A stretch of DNA of 36,798 nucleotides from Bordetella parapertussis (GCA_945906815.1 CAMDRT010000043.1:1-36798); one strand, 5' to 3'. Positions 23,216 through 31,859 are shown, numbered from the stretch's first letter. Notes: generated from the sequence alone by a model not told the origin. A program made the numbers and translations.

Positions 23216-24772
23216 ATGTTGAAGTGGCTGTCTGGCAAAGATAGAGCGGGTCATGCGCTGGCGAACATGGCGGACGCCAAAGCGTTGGTTGCCATGCTGC
23301 CGCCCGATGATGCCGTGCGTGCGGCACACGACGCGCTGCAGTGGCTGGAGTCGATCACCACCAGTGCCAGCAAATTTTCGATGACGCACCGCTATGCACT
23401 TATTGATCTCATAGAGGCCGCGTTAAAGCGCCACGGGCAGCGCCTGCTGGATGAATATCTGGCGCTCAAGCCGCAGGCGAAATTTCAGGAAGGTCTATAT
23501 TGGCGCGCTGCGACCGGGTACTGGAAAGCCTTGGGAGATGCCTATGTAGGCTGTATTGACCCTGTGGCCCGGGGCGAGCGTGACGCGCTTGCCCTGCGCG
23601 CAAAATTGCCGCAAGCCGTGGCGCGGGCCATGCGCCTGCAGGCCGTGCAGATCAAGTGGATATTGATGCGCTACGGTTACGTCGACGCATCCTACTGGGC
23701 TACGGTAGCCAAGCTGTATGCCCAGGCCGAGGCGGGCGCTTTTCTCGATGATACGATAGACTTTTACGAGGGCGCGCGAGGCCGCGGCACCGTGCGCCAG
23801 GAATTTTTGCGCGTACTGATGTTGTCAGTGTCCTCAGCCGGTGGCTTGTCCCCCGTGAAGCAGCATATCGCAGAGCGCGCGATCGCACATTTTTCGAAGG
23901 ATTTCGTCTTTTCAAGCAGTGCCGACGCGGGTTGTAATTTCATCTTTGATTTGAGTGGCGCCAGTGCGCCCACGCGTGTGTTGGCCGCGACCCCGCGTGG
24001 GGCGCGCCTGATTTATTTTGGGGCCGGACAGGCGCGGGATGCGGCCCAGCGTGTGGTGGAGGTCATCAGCGCAACCGGCGCGCTGCCGTCCGAGCTGAAT
24101 TTTCGGCCTGGCGACTGCGACGCCGTCGCGGATACGGTGCGGCATCTGGCATTCAACTGGGAAAAAGAATTGCCGCAGCGTGAGTCCGAGCGGCATAAAG
24201 TAGCCACCACCTTGCAGATCACGCAAGGCTTTGAGGGCGTGCTGTCGATGGGCAGCAAAGTCATGCAGGAAACCTGGGTGGTCGAAAACGTCAGTGCGGA
24301 AGGCTACGGCGTCATCGTGCCCACGCGCCGCGGCGAATGGCTGCAGGTAGGTGCATTGATCGGTTTCAGGCCTGAAGGCAACACGGCCATTTGGGGGGCT
24401 GCGGTGGTACGGCGTATTGAAACCGACGCCCGCGGCCGATGCCTGGTGGGCATACAGGCGCTCAGCCGGGCGGTAACGCCCGCCACCATGTGCGCGCGCC
24501 GCAATCGTAGCGAGAGCGGCACGCCCCCCAATGTGGTGCTGCTCGAGGCGGAACCGTCACGCAGCGGTTATCTGCAGGTGCTGGTGCGTCCGGCATCGTT
24601 TACCTTGGGCGAGGCACTCAGAGTAACGCGCACCGCTGACGGACTATCGTTTATGCTGATGCCCTCGGGCGTGATCGAGCGCACGGCTGACGGACTATCG
24701 TTTAAGCTGATGCCCTCGGGCGTGATCGAATCAGGTCCGGATTTCGAGCGCGTGCGGCTCAAGGCTGGTTGA
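23216..24772 (+). CDS. Conserved protein with C-terminal PilZ-like domain
   Basis: About 518 residues, no signal or membrane segments. The N-terminal two thirds are helical and start with 'MLKWLSGKDRAGHALANM' and 'VAMLPPDDAVRAAHDALQWL', a conserved betaproteobacterial family whose members begin in the same way and end in a PilZ-type barrel. In the C-terminal third, 'RESERHKVATTLQ' could give the RxxxR part and 'ENVSAEGYGVIVPTRRG' the (D/N)xSxxG part of a c-di-GMP-binding PilZ motif, followed by 'QVGALIGF' and 'LVGIQALSR'. c-di-GMP binding is an inference. The start at the ATG at 23216 has GGGAG 5 bases ahead; an earlier start at 23168 is unlikely. Residues at about 472-505 contain a 17-residue tandem duplication. 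Confidence 0.75.
   Translation: MLKWLSGKDRAGHALANMADAKALVAMLPPDDAVRAAHDALQWLESITTSASKFSMTHRYALIDLIEAALKRHGQRLLDEYLALKPQAKFQEGLYWRAATGYWKALGDAYVGCIDPVARGERDALALRAKLPQAVARAMRLQAVQIKWILMRYGYVDASYWATVAKLYAQAEAGAFLDDTIDFYEGARGRGTVRQEFLRVLMLSVSSAGGLSPVKQHIAERAIAHFSKDFVFSSSADAGCNFIFDLSGASAPTRVLAATPRGARLIYFGAGQARDAAQRVVEVISATGALPSELNFRPGDCDAVADTVRHLAFNWEKELPQRESERHKVATTLQITQGFEGVLSMGSKVMQETWVVENVSAEGYGVIVPTRRGEWLQVGALIGFRPEGNTAIWGAAVVRRIETDARGRCLVGIQALSRAVTPATMCARRNRSESGTPPNVVLLEAEPSRSGYLQVLVRPASFTLGEALRVTRTADGLSFMLMPSGVIERTADGLSFKLMPSGVIESGPDFERVRLKAG
24628..24729 (+). repeat. 51-bp in-frame tandem duplication in the PilZ-like gene
   Basis: The unit GCTGACGGACTATCG through GTGATCGAGCGCACG occurs twice in a row (period 51 bases = 17 codons) with one clear base change (TTTATGCTG versus TTTAAGCTG; Met to Lys). 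The protein repeats 'RTADGLSFxLMPSGVIE'. High identity implies a recent event. Confidence 0.95.
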
Positions 24773-24813
24773 GGGCTGGCTGAGGGCTTACTGAGGGCTT
24801 ACTGAGGGCTGGC
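24770..24813. repeat. 11-bp tandem repeat at the end of the PilZ-like gene
   Basis: Four units of TGAGGGCT(T/G)(A/G)C in a row. The first TGA is the stop codon of the PilZ-like gene. The repeat lies in the 55-base gap to the convergent carboxylesterase gene and has arisen by slippage or unequal exchange. Confidence 0.9.
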
Positions 24814-24827
24814 CGCTCCGTTCGCGA

Positions 24828-25499
24828 TCACCCGCGCAACACGCGCGTCAGCCACGCGCCGATATCGCGTACTTGTTCCAGGCACACCGCATGCGCCATC
24901 GGGTATTCGTGCCATTGCACGGCGTAACCTGATTGCAGCAACAGGTCGCAGGATTTTTTCCCCATGGCATAGGGCACCACCGGGTCTTGCGTGCCATGCG
25001 CTACCAGCAGCGGTGTTTTTAGATTGGCGGGCGTGGCTTCGGCAGCAAAGCTGTCGGCACACGGCAGATAACACGACAGTGCCATCACCCCGCCGAGCGG
25101 CTCCGGGTAACGCAAGCCGCATTGCAAGGCCATTGCGCCGCCTTGGGAAAATCCCGCTAACACAATGTTTTTGCAGGGTATTTTTCTATCTATTTCGCGG
25201 GCGATCAAATCCCCGATGCGCGCCTGCGACTGCCGCACACCCGTTTCATCGGCGCGCTTGCTGTGACCCTCAAGGTCCCCGAAGGACACGTCATACCATG
25301 CGCGCATGACGTAACCGTTGTTGATAGTCACTGCAATCTGCGGTGCATGCGGAAAAATAAAGCGTATGGGCGGTGCGCCAGACAAATCGAGTTGATTGAC
25401 GATGGGTACGAAATCATTGCCATCCGCGCCGAGGCCGTGCATCCAGATCACGGCGGCGGTGGGATGGGGGGCCGTTTCGAGTTCGATGGTTTCGAGCAT
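24828..25499 (-). CDS. Carboxylesterase/phospholipase (alpha/beta hydrolase)
   Basis: A 223-residue cytosolic hydrolase of the phospholipase/carboxylesterase (acyl-protein thioesterase-like) family. Nucleophile Ser118 is in 'LAGFSQGGAMAL', Asp172 in 'HGTQDPVVP', His203 in 'YPMAHAVCLEQV', and the oxyanion stretch 'WMHGLGADGNDF' starts near residue 19. The catalytic triad is complete. Enzymes of this kind cleave short-chain esters; the natural substrate is usually unknown. The start at 25499 ('MLETIELETA') is preceded by AAAACC only, a weak ribosome-binding site. It lies downstream of mog across the minisatellite. Confidence 0.95.
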   Translation of the reverse strand: MLETIELETAPHPTAAVIWMHGLGADGNDFVPIVNQLDLSGAPPIRFIFPHAPQIAVTINNGYVMRAWYDVSFGDLEGHSKRADETGVRQSQARIGDLIAREIDRKIPCKNIVLAGFSQGGAMALQCGLRYPEPLGGVMALSCYLPCADSFAAEATPANLKTPLLVAHGTQDPVVPYAMGKKSCDLLLQSGYAVQWHEYPMAHAVCLEQVRDIGAWLTRVLRG

Positions 25500-25526
25500 G
25501 GTTTTTGAAGGGCGTGTGGGGTGTAG

Positions 25527-25709
25527 GGGTGAACGGGTGAACGGGAGAAGGGGTGAACGGGTGAATGGGTGAAGGAGTGAACGGGTGAACGGGTGAACGG
25601 GTGAACGGGTGAACGGGTGAAGGGGTGAAGGGGTGAACGCGTGAGCTGGTGGTGAGGTGGTGAGGCGCGGGGTTACTCGTTCACCCGTTCACCCGTTCAC
25701 CCGTTCACG
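25527..25709. repeat. GGGTGAAC minisatellite with inverted arm
   Basis: About a dozen 8-bp units of GGGTGAAC and one-base variants (GGGAGAAG, GGGTGAAT, GGAGTGAAC) from 25527 to 25645, a 28-base spacer, then GGTTACTCGTTCAC followed by three CCGTTCAC units (25670-25709). The two arms are inverse complements, so long hairpins can form. The mog stop codon (25705-25707) lies in the right arm. The related element at 16591-16664 has the same junction sequence. Confidence 0.92.
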
Positions 25710-26289
25710 ACTTTCGCACCGCCGACTTCGGCCGAAACGCCTTTACCACCGCGGCGTTGGTTTCAATATACGGTCCGCCTATCAAATCGATGCAGTACGG
25801 CACCGCCGCGAAAATACCGTTGACCAGCGGCTGGCCGGTGTCATCTTTCAGCCCTTCGAGTGTTTCCCTGATGGCTTTGGGTTGGCCTGGCAGATTGATA
25901 ATCAACGCTTGTTTTCTGATCACCGCTACCTGCCGCGACAGTATCGCGGTAGGTACGAATTTCAGGCTGACCTGGCGCATTTGTTCGCCGAAACCCGGCA
26001 TTTCGCGGTCCGCCACCGCCAGTGTGGCTTCGGGTGTGACGTCGCGCAGCGCGGGGCCGGTACCGCCGGTGGTAAGCACCAGGTGGCATTTTTCGTCGTC
26101 GACCAAGGCTTTGAGCGTCGCTTCGATCAACGGCCGTTCGTCAGGAATTAAGCGCGTCACCATACGCCATTTTGAGGCGAGCGCCTGCGTGAACCAATCC
26201 CGCAGAGCGGGTATGCCCTGATCCTCGTACACGCCTTGCGAGGCGCGATCGCTGATCGACACCAGGCCGATTAAGAGTTCTTCGTTCAT
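25705..26289 (-). CDS. mog: Molybdopterin adenylyltransferase Mog
   Basis: A 194-residue enzyme of molybdenum cofactor synthesis. It adenylylates molybdopterin before insertion of molybdate. Signature parts are 'IGLVSISDRAS' at the N-terminus, 'TTGGTGPALRDVTPEAT' at residues 73-89, 'PGFGEQMRQVSL' and 'LINLPGQPKAIRETLEGL', followed by 'AAVPYCIDLIGGP'. The length and motifs fit Mog/MogA rather than MoaB. It overlaps darP by 4 bases (ATGA), so both are translated together. Mo-dependent enzymes must be encoded elsewhere. Confidence 0.95.
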   Translation of the reverse strand: MNEELLIGLVSISDRASQGVYEDQGIPALRDWFTQALASKWRMVTRLIPDERPLIEATLKALVDDEKCHLVLTTGGTGPALRDVTPEATLAVADREMPGFGEQMRQVSLKFVPTAILSRQVAVIRKQALIINLPGQPKAIRETLEGLKDDTGQPLVNGIFAAVPYCIDLIGGPYIETNAAVVKAFRPKSAVRKS

Positions 26290-26804
26290 GACGCGATTAT
26301 ATCGCGCAGTAACTGAAACAGAGCACGGTAACTTTTCGGCGGCTTGTGGTGCTCGCGTTCACGCTGCGTGTTGCGTATCAGCGTGCGCAACTGCTGCACA
26401 TCGGCATGCGGATACTCGGCGGTAAACGGCTGCAAGGCCAACGGCTCTTCCAGCAACCGGTCGCGCCAGCGTTCGATTAAATGCAGCCGCACGGTTTCTT
26501 CTACGGAGGTGGTTTTCCAGCCGTCGATTTTGGCGCGGATCGGCGCCGGGTCTAGGTTGCGCATGAGTTTGCCGATGAATTGCAATTGACGCCGCCGCCC
26601 TTCATGCGCGCTGATGCGTTGCGCCGCCTGCACGGCGTCGCGCAGTGCTTCGGGCATTTCTACCTGCGCCAGTTGATTGCGATTGAGCGCAACCAGTTCC
26701 ACGCCCAGCGCTTGCACGGCGTGCGCATCGGCTTTGCGGCGGGATTTACTGGGGCCCTCGTAGGCGGGGGCGGCGTCGTCTGGCGGTTCATTAGCGATGG
26801 GCAT
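26286..26804 (-). CDS. darP: Ribosome biogenesis factor DarP (YjgA/DUF615)
   Basis: A 172-residue all-helical protein with the DUF615 pattern: 'SKSRRKADAHAVQALGVELV', 'LNRNQLAQVEMPEALRDAV', 'ISAHEGRRRQLQFIGKLMR', 'RDRLLEEP' and 'FTAEYPHADVQQLRTLIRN'. DarP binds late 50S ribosome precursors and helps 23S peptidyl transferase centre maturation. It is encoded next to pmbA in many gamma- and betaproteobacteria, as here, divergently. I chose the ATG at 26804 ('MPIANEPPDD'); the longer start at 26822 would need a TTG codon. Confidence 0.95.
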   Translation of the reverse strand: MPIANEPPDDAAPAYEGPSKSRRKADAHAVQALGVELVALNRNQLAQVEMPEALRDAVQAAQRISAHEGRRRQLQFIGKLMRNLDPAPIRAKIDGWKTTSVEETVRLHLIERWRDRLLEEPLALQPFTAEYPHADVQQLRTLIRNTQREREHHKPPKSYRALFQLLRDIIAS

Positions 26805-26899
26805 GATGCGGTTTCTGCGCAAGGAATCAACCTGTTATGATAGCGCTCTTTTCGGCAATGCACAGGCGCAGTCACCACCGCGCTCAATGAGACCCCATC

Positions 26900-28240
26900 A
26901 TGCCCAACCCTGGATTTACCCGCGATAGCGGCGCCCTGCAGTCGCTCACGCGCGATGCGCTGGCTTATGCGCGCGAACGCGGCGCTAGCGCGTCTGAAGT
27001 CGAGGTCAGCGAAGGTTACGGCCAGACCGTCACCGTGCGTCGTGGCGAAGTGGAAACCATCGAGTACAACCGCGACAAAGGCATGGGTGTGACGGTGTAT
27101 CTTGGTCAGCAGCGCGGCCATGCCAGCACCTCGGATTTTTCGCCCCAGGCGCTGCGCGACGCGGTGGATGCGGCATTGTCGATCGCGCGCTTTACCGCCG
27201 CCGATGATTGCGCAGGGCTGGCCGATCCGGCGCTGCTGGCGCGTGAATTTCCGGAATTGCAATTGTGGCATTCGTGGGCGCTGCCGGTGGAGCGCGCCAT
27301 CGTGCTTGCCACGGCCTGCGAAGACGCAGGCTTTGCGGTGGATAAGCGCATCAGTAACTCCGAAGGCGCGTCGGTATCGACGCAGGAATCGCATTTTGTC
27401 TATGGCAATTCGCATGGATTTCTCGCCGGCTATCCGAGTTCACGGCACAGCATCGGCTGTTCGTTGATCGCCGGTGAGGATGACGCCATGCAGCGCGACG
27501 ATTGGTACGAGGTGGCGCGTGCCGAACAGGATTTGGCAACGCCGGAGTCGGTGGGGCGGCGTGCCGCCGAGCGCGCGGTGCGCCGGCTCGACGCGCGCAA
27601 AATAGAAACCACGCAGGCGCCGGTGCTGTTTGAGGCCCCTGTTGCATCGAGTTTGCTGGGGCATTTCGTGTCGGCGGTGAGCGGCGGCAGTCTGTATCGT
27701 AAATCGTCGTTTCTGCTGGATAGTCTGGGCACGCAGGCGTTTGCGCCGCTGGTTCACATCAGCGATTTGCCGCATATACCGAAGGGCTTGGGCAGCGGCG
27801 CGTTTGATGCCGAGGGGGTCGCCACGCAAGCGCGCGAAGTGGTGCAGGACGGCGTGGTGCAGGGCTACTTTCTGGGCAGTTACTCCGCGCGTAAGCTGGG
27901 CATGCGTTCCACCGGCAATGCCGGCGGCAATCACAATTTGATACTGCGCGACAGCGGTGATGATTTTGCCGCGTTGCTTAAAAAAATGCATCGCGGCTTG
28001 CTGGTAACGGAGTTGATGGGCCAAGGTGTGAATCAGGTTACCGGCGATTACTCGCGTGGCGCCGCGGGTTACTGGGTGGAGAACGGCGAAATCGCTTACC
28101 CGGTGCAGGAGATCACCATTGCCGGCCAGCTGAAGGACATGTTTCGCGGCATCGCGGCCATCGGCAACGACGTGTTGCGGCGCGGCTCACGCCAATGTGG
28201 CTCGATATTGCTGGAGCGCATGACCATAGCCGGCAATTAG
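26900..28240 (+). CDS. pmbA: Metalloprotease PmbA/TldE subunit
   Basis: A 446-residue protein of the TldD/PmbA family: 'ARERGASASEVEVSEGYGQT', 'VRRGEVETIEYNRDKGMGV', 'RISNSEGASVSTQESHFVYG', 'QVTGDYSRGAAGYWVENGE', and 'PVQEITIAGQLKDMFR' near the C-terminus. TldD and PmbA together form the heterodimeric protease that matures microcin B17 and degrades CcdA; PmbA lacks the TldD metal site (HExxxH), and no such motif is seen here. tldD is not in the window. It starts 17 bases after a TATGATAGC sequence in the darP-pmbA divergent gap that may be its -10 box region. Confidence 0.96.
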   Translation: MPNPGFTRDSGALQSLTRDALAYARERGASASEVEVSEGYGQTVTVRRGEVETIEYNRDKGMGVTVYLGQQRGHASTSDFSPQALRDAVDAALSIARFTAADDCAGLADPALLAREFPELQLWHSWALPVERAIVLATACEDAGFAVDKRISNSEGASVSTQESHFVYGNSHGFLAGYPSSRHSIGCSLIAGEDDAMQRDDWYEVARAEQDLATPESVGRRAAERAVRRLDARKIETTQAPVLFEAPVASSLLGHFVSAVSGGSLYRKSSFLLDSLGTQAFAPLVHISDLPHIPKGLGSGAFDAEGVATQAREVVQDGVVQGYFLGSYSARKLGMRSTGNAGGNHNLILRDSGDDFAALLKKMHRGLLVTELMGQGVNQVTGDYSRGAAGYWVENGEIAYPVQEITIAGQLKDMFRGIAAIGNDVLRRGSRQCGSILLERMTIAGN

Positions 28241-28377
28241 CGGGTGCCGATGACCGGCCAGCGGCAGATGTGATACCGTAGACCTCCTGACCACATGCAG
28301 CGTAGCTAGCGCTGTGATATTTGGCCCTATACTGCGACGCCGTAATTTCGCGGCTGGCGACAACATCAGGTTATACC

Positions 28378-28887
28378 ATGCAATTGAGGTGTTTCTGGAT
28401 AGCGGTAATTGCCGTGCTGTGTATGCAGACGGCAGCGGCACAGTCGCTGCAGATCGGTTATATCGATGGCCGGCGCATCGAGAACGATACGCGGCGTGCG
28501 TTTGACATTACCGAAATGCTGCGCCGCGAATTCAGCGCGCGTGAACAGGAAGTGCGCGGCCTGGAAGCGAAAGTCAAAGGTTTGCAGGCACAGCTACCCG
28601 GTGCGCCGGCGGGACGCGAGCGCGAACTGCAAGAGCGCGAATTTCAGACGCAGGCGCAGCGCCTTGAGCAGATCGGCCGCGCGTTCGTGGATGATGTAGA
28701 ACGCCGCAAGTCGGAAGAGCGGCGCAAGTATTTTGTCGAGGTGACCGCCATCGTCACCAAAATCGCCGAAAGCCAGAAACTCGATCTGGTGTTGCAGGAA
28801 GCGGTGTACGCGGGCAAGGCGGTTGATATCACCGAGCAGGTTATCAAAGCGCTGGGCGGCCCGGCGCCCAAAGCGGCGGGCAAGTAA
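28378..28887 (+). CDS. OmpH/Skp-family periplasmic chaperone
   Basis: A 169-residue protein. A signal peptide (residues 1-21, 'MQLRCFWIAVIAVLCMQTAA' then AQS) is probably cleaved after Ala. The mature part starts with 'LQIGYIDGRRIENDTR' and continues with a long charged coiled coil ('REQEVRGLEAK'-like heptads, residues about 60-130) and 'LVLQEAVYAG'. This is the Skp fold, a trimeric 'jellyfish' chaperone that carries outer membrane proteins across the periplasm. In most proteobacteria skp lies between bamA and lpxD; here it lies between pmbA and glyA, so it is either a second copy or relocated. The ATG at 28378 fits the signal peptide. Confidence 0.85.
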   Translation: MQLRCFWIAVIAVLCMQTAAAQSLQIGYIDGRRIENDTRRAFDITEMLRREFSAREQEVRGLEAKVKGLQAQLPGAPAGRERELQEREFQTQAQRLEQIGRAFVDDVERRKSEERRKYFVEVTAIVTKIAESQKLDLVLQEAVYAGKAVDITEQVIKALGGPAPKAAGK

Positions 28888-28971
28888 CGCGCGTCGTTGG
28901 TTGTTGGCTACGGCATTGCTGCTGGACTGACTGTATTCATCCCCTCCACATTTTTTCTCGCGTATTCGCCC

Positions 28972-30225
28972 ATGTTCTCCACCGCAAAAGATACTATCGC
29001 TGACTTTGATTCGGAACTGTGGCAAGCGCTCGAGCGCGAACGCCAGCGTCAGCATGACCACATCGAACTCATCGCCTCGGAGAACTACGCCAGTCCGCGC
29101 GTGCTGGCGGCGCAAGGCTCGGTGCTCACCAACAAATATGCCGAAGGGTATCCCGGCAAGCGCTATTACGGCGGCTGCGAGCATGTCGATGTGGTGGAGC
29201 AATTGGCGATCGACCGTGCCAAAAAATTGTTTCACGCCGGTTACGCCAATGTGCAGCCGCATTCGGGGGCACAGGCGAATTTTGCCGTCTACAAAGCCGT
29301 ACTACATCCCGGGGATGTGATACTCGGCATGGCGCTGGACAGCGGCGGGCATCTAACGCATGGTTCGCCCGCCAACGTCAGTGGACGTTACTTCGACGCG
29401 GTGACCTATGGTCTTGATCACGATACCGAGGAAATCGATTACGACGAGGTGGAAGAACTCGCCCTGGTGCGCAAGCCCAAGCTGATAGTTGCCGGCGCCT
29501 CCGCCTATTCGCTGTGTTTCGACTGGAAACGTTTTCGCGCCATTGCCGACGATTGCGGCGCGCTGCTGATGGCCGACGTAGCCCACTACGCGGGCCTGAT
29601 CGCGGCGGGGCTGTACCCGAGTCCGGTGGGGATTGCTGATTTTGTCACCAGTACCACGCACAAAACGCTGCGCGGGCCGCGCGGTGGGTTGATACTGGCG
29701 GACGCCAAGCACGAAAAGATACTCAACAGCGCGGTGTTTCCAGGCACGCAAGGCGGCCCATTGATGCATGTTATTGCTGCCAAGGCGGTGGCGTTGCAGG
29801 AGGCGCTCACCCCCGAGTTTCGCCACTATCAACAACAAGTGCTCGATAACGCGCGGGTGATGGCCAAGGTGCTGCACGAGCGTGGTTTGCGCATCGTGTC
29901 GGGCCGCACCGAGTGCCATATGTTTCTGGTGGATTTGCGCAGCAAGCATGTCACCGGCGTGGAGGCCGAAATGGCGTTGGGCAAGGCCTGCTTGACCATC
30001 AACAAGAACGCGATTCCCCACGATCCGCAGCGACCCACCATCACCAGCGGCATCCGCGTGGGTTCTCCCGCAATGACCACGCGCGGCTTCTGCGAATTCG
30101 AAGCGGAAACCGTCGCGCATCTGATCGCCGACGTGCTCGACGCGCCGCATGACGATGCCGTGTTGCGGCGTGTCGCCGCTGAGGTCAGGACACTGTGCGA
30201 TGCCTTTCCGGTGTATGGCCAGTGA
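28972..30225 (+). CDS. glyA: Serine hydroxymethyltransferase
   Basis: A 417-residue PLP enzyme. It interconverts serine plus tetrahydrofolate with glycine plus 5,10-methylene-THF, the main source of one-carbon units. Motifs: 'IELIASENYASPRVLAAQGS', 'LTNKYAEGYPGKRYYGGCE', 'NVQPHSGAQANFAVY', PLP lysine Lys231 in 'TSTTHKTLRGPRGG', and 'FPGTQGGPLMHVIAAKAVAL'. The start at the ATG at 28972 ('MFSTAKDTIADFD') matches homologues; an earlier start at 28897 would add a hydrophobic, unrelated stretch. First gene of a probable glyA-nrdR-ribD-ribE unit. Confidence 0.98.
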   Translation: MFSTAKDTIADFDSELWQALERERQRQHDHIELIASENYASPRVLAAQGSVLTNKYAEGYPGKRYYGGCEHVDVVEQLAIDRAKKLFHAGYANVQPHSGAQANFAVYKAVLHPGDVILGMALDSGGHLTHGSPANVSGRYFDAVTYGLDHDTEEIDYDEVEELALVRKPKLIVAGASAYSLCFDWKRFRAIADDCGALLMADVAHYAGLIAAGLYPSPVGIADFVTSTTHKTLRGPRGGLILADAKHEKILNSAVFPGTQGGPLMHVIAAKAVALQEALTPEFRHYQQQVLDNARVMAKVLHERGLRIVSGRTECHMFLVDLRSKHVTGVEAEMALGKACLTINKNAIPHDPQRPTITSGIRVGSPAMTTRGFCEFEAETVAHLIADVLDAPHDDAVLRRVAAEVRTLCDAFPVYGQ

Positions 30226-30242
30226 GCGGAGCCTGATTTCGT

Positions 30243-30710
30243 ATGAAATGCCCGTTCTGCAAGCATGCTTCCACGCAGGTGATCGACTCGCGCGTGAGCG
30301 ACGTCGGCGACAGCATACGCCGGCGGCGGCGTTGCGAAGCCTGCAACAAACGCTTTACCACCTACGAAACCGTGGAATTGCGCATGCCGCAGGTGGCCAA
30401 GCAGGATGGCAGCCGCACCGAGTTTGATGTGGAGAAACTGCGCACCGGGTTCATGCGCGCGCTGCACAAGCGTCCGGTGCCCACGCCGCTGGTGGATGAG
30501 GCGATTGCAACGATTACGCAAAACATACTCGCGCTCGGCGAGCGCGAAGTACCGGCGCGGCGCATCGGCGAAATGGTGATGCGCGAGTTGCACCGCCTGG
30601 ATCAGGTGGCGTATATCCGCTTTGCTTCGGTCTATCGCAGTTTCCAGGGTGTGGATGACTTTCAGGATGCTATCAAGGAAGCCCAGAAACCGGGTTTAGG
30701 CAAGAAGTAA
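30243..30710 (+). CDS. nrdR: Transcriptional repressor NrdR
   Basis: A 155-residue regulator of ribonucleotide reductase genes. The N-terminal zinc ribbon uses Cys3, Cys6, Cys31 and Cys34 ('MKCPFCKH' and 'RCEACNKRF'), with 'RRRRRCEACNKRFTTYETVE'. The ATP-cone (about 49-139) contains 'VEKLRTGFMRALHKRPV' and 'VAYIRFASVYRSFQGVDDF'. It senses ATP/dATP and represses nrd operons. It begins 18 bases after glyA; a GGAG lies about 12 bases upstream of the start. No NrdR box pair is visible in this window. Confidence 0.97.
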   Translation: MKCPFCKHASTQVIDSRVSDVGDSIRRRRRCEACNKRFTTYETVELRMPQVAKQDGSRTEFDVEKLRTGFMRALHKRPVPTPLVDEAIATITQNILALGEREVPARRIGEMVMRELHRLDQVAYIRFASVYRSFQGVDDFQDAIKEAQKPGLGKK

Positions 30711-30755
30711 CGCGCAGGCCTTAATCCTGTGCCTGGCCAGTGCCACAACCATGCC

Positions 30756-31859
30756 ATGATTTTTTCTCCGCACGATCACACACACATGGCGCGTGCCCTT
30801 GAATTGGCGCGCCGCGGCCTCTATACGACCACGCCGAATCCGCGCGTGGGCTGCGTGCTGGTGCGTGACACAGAGGGCGTAAACGAGGTGGTGGGTGAAG
30901 GTTGGCACCAGCGCGCTGGCGAGCCGCATGCCGAGGTGCATGCGCTGCGCCAGGCCGGCGTGCGCGCACGCGGCGCAACTGCCTACGTGAATTTGGAGCC
31001 CTGTGCGCATCAAGGCCACACCCCGCCGTGCTGTGCGGCGCTGGTTGAGGCGGGCGTGTCGCGGGTGGTGGCCGCGATGGAGGATCCCAACCCGCTGGTC
31101 GCAGGTCAGGGTTTTGCGCGGCTGCGCGCGGCGAATATCGCGGTGGAATGCGGCTTGATGGCGGATGACGCCAGGTCGCTGAACATCGGCTTCGTGTCGC
31201 GCATGACGCGCGGGCGGCCATGGGTGCGCGTCAAGATTGCGGCGAGCCTCGATGGCAAAACGGCATTGTTGAACGGCCACAGCCAGTGGATCACCGGGCC
31301 GCAAGCGCGGCGTGATGGACATGCGTGGCGCGCGCAAGCGTGTGCGATCCTCACCGGTATCGGTACCGTGAAAGACGACAATCCGCAATTGACGGTGCGC
31401 GAGGTGGCGACCACGCGCCAACCCGTGCGCGTGGTGGTGGATAGCCGCTTGGAAACACCGCTCGACGCCAGGGTGCTGGGCGCGGGTACGCTAATCGCCG
31501 CAGCAGCCCATCCAGCGCAGCCGATGCACGCCTTGCAGGCACAGGGCGCGGAAATTATGCTGCTGCCGAATGCGGCGGGCAAAGTCGAGTTGCGCGACTT
31601 GATGCTGGAACTGGGCCGCCGCGGATTTAACGAAGTGCATGTCGAGGCAGGCTATAAGTTGAATGGGTCGCTGTTAAACGCAGGGCTGGTGGATGAATTG
31701 CTGATTTATCTGGCGCCCAGTGTGTTGGGTGACGCGGCACAGGCCATGTTTCATTTGCCGCAGTTGCAAACACTATCCGCGCAGCATAAACTCACTTTCG
31801 TGGATGTGCGTCAAATCGGACCGGATATACGCATTGTGGCGCGGGTGGCGCCGCTATAA
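30756..31859 (+). CDS. ribD: Bifunctional riboflavin biosynthesis deaminase/reductase RibD
   Basis: A 367-residue enzyme. The N-terminal deaminase domain (about 1-145) binds zinc through His58, Cys83 and Cys92 ('GEPHAEVHAL', 'EPCAHQGHTPPCC'). The C-terminal NADPH-dependent reductase domain follows ('VRVKIAASLDGKTALLNGHS', 'RAQACAILTGIGTVKDDNPQ', 'EVHVEAGYKLNGSLLNAGLV'). It carries out two consecutive steps in riboflavin synthesis. The ATG at 30756 ('MIFSPHDHTHMARALELA') fits homologues; the GTG at 30729 would add nine residues. It ends with a 1-base overlap with ribE (TAATG). Confidence 0.97.
   Translation: MIFSPHDHTHMARALELARRGLYTTTPNPRVGCVLVRDTEGVNEVVGEGWHQRAGEPHAEVHALRQAGVRARGATAYVNLEPCAHQGHTPPCCAALVEAGVSRVVAAMEDPNPLVAGQGFARLRAANIAVECGLMADDARSLNIGFVSRMTRGRPWVRVKIAASLDGKTALLNGHSQWITGPQARRDGHAWRAQACAILTGIGTVKDDNPQLTVREVATTRQPVRVVVDSRLETPLDARVLGAGTLIAAAAHPAQPMHALQAQGAEIMLLPNAAGKVELRDLMLELGRRGFNEVHVEAGYKLNGSLLNAGLVDELLIYLAPSVLGDAAQAMFHLPQLQTLSAQHKLTFVDVRQIGPDIRIVARVAPL

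Noticed and set aside
25527..25709. CRISPR array
   Set aside because: The units are 8 bp and contiguous, without unique spacers, and no cas genes are present.
26660..27415. 251-codon minus-strand frame over the darP-pmbA junction
   Set aside because: It covers two well-supported genes in other frames; only high GC content keeps it open.
30226..31858. FMN riboswitch before ribD/ribE, or glycine riboswitch at glyA
   Set aside because: Gaps between these genes are too short (17-50 bases) and show none of the conserved FMN or glycine riboswitch segments.
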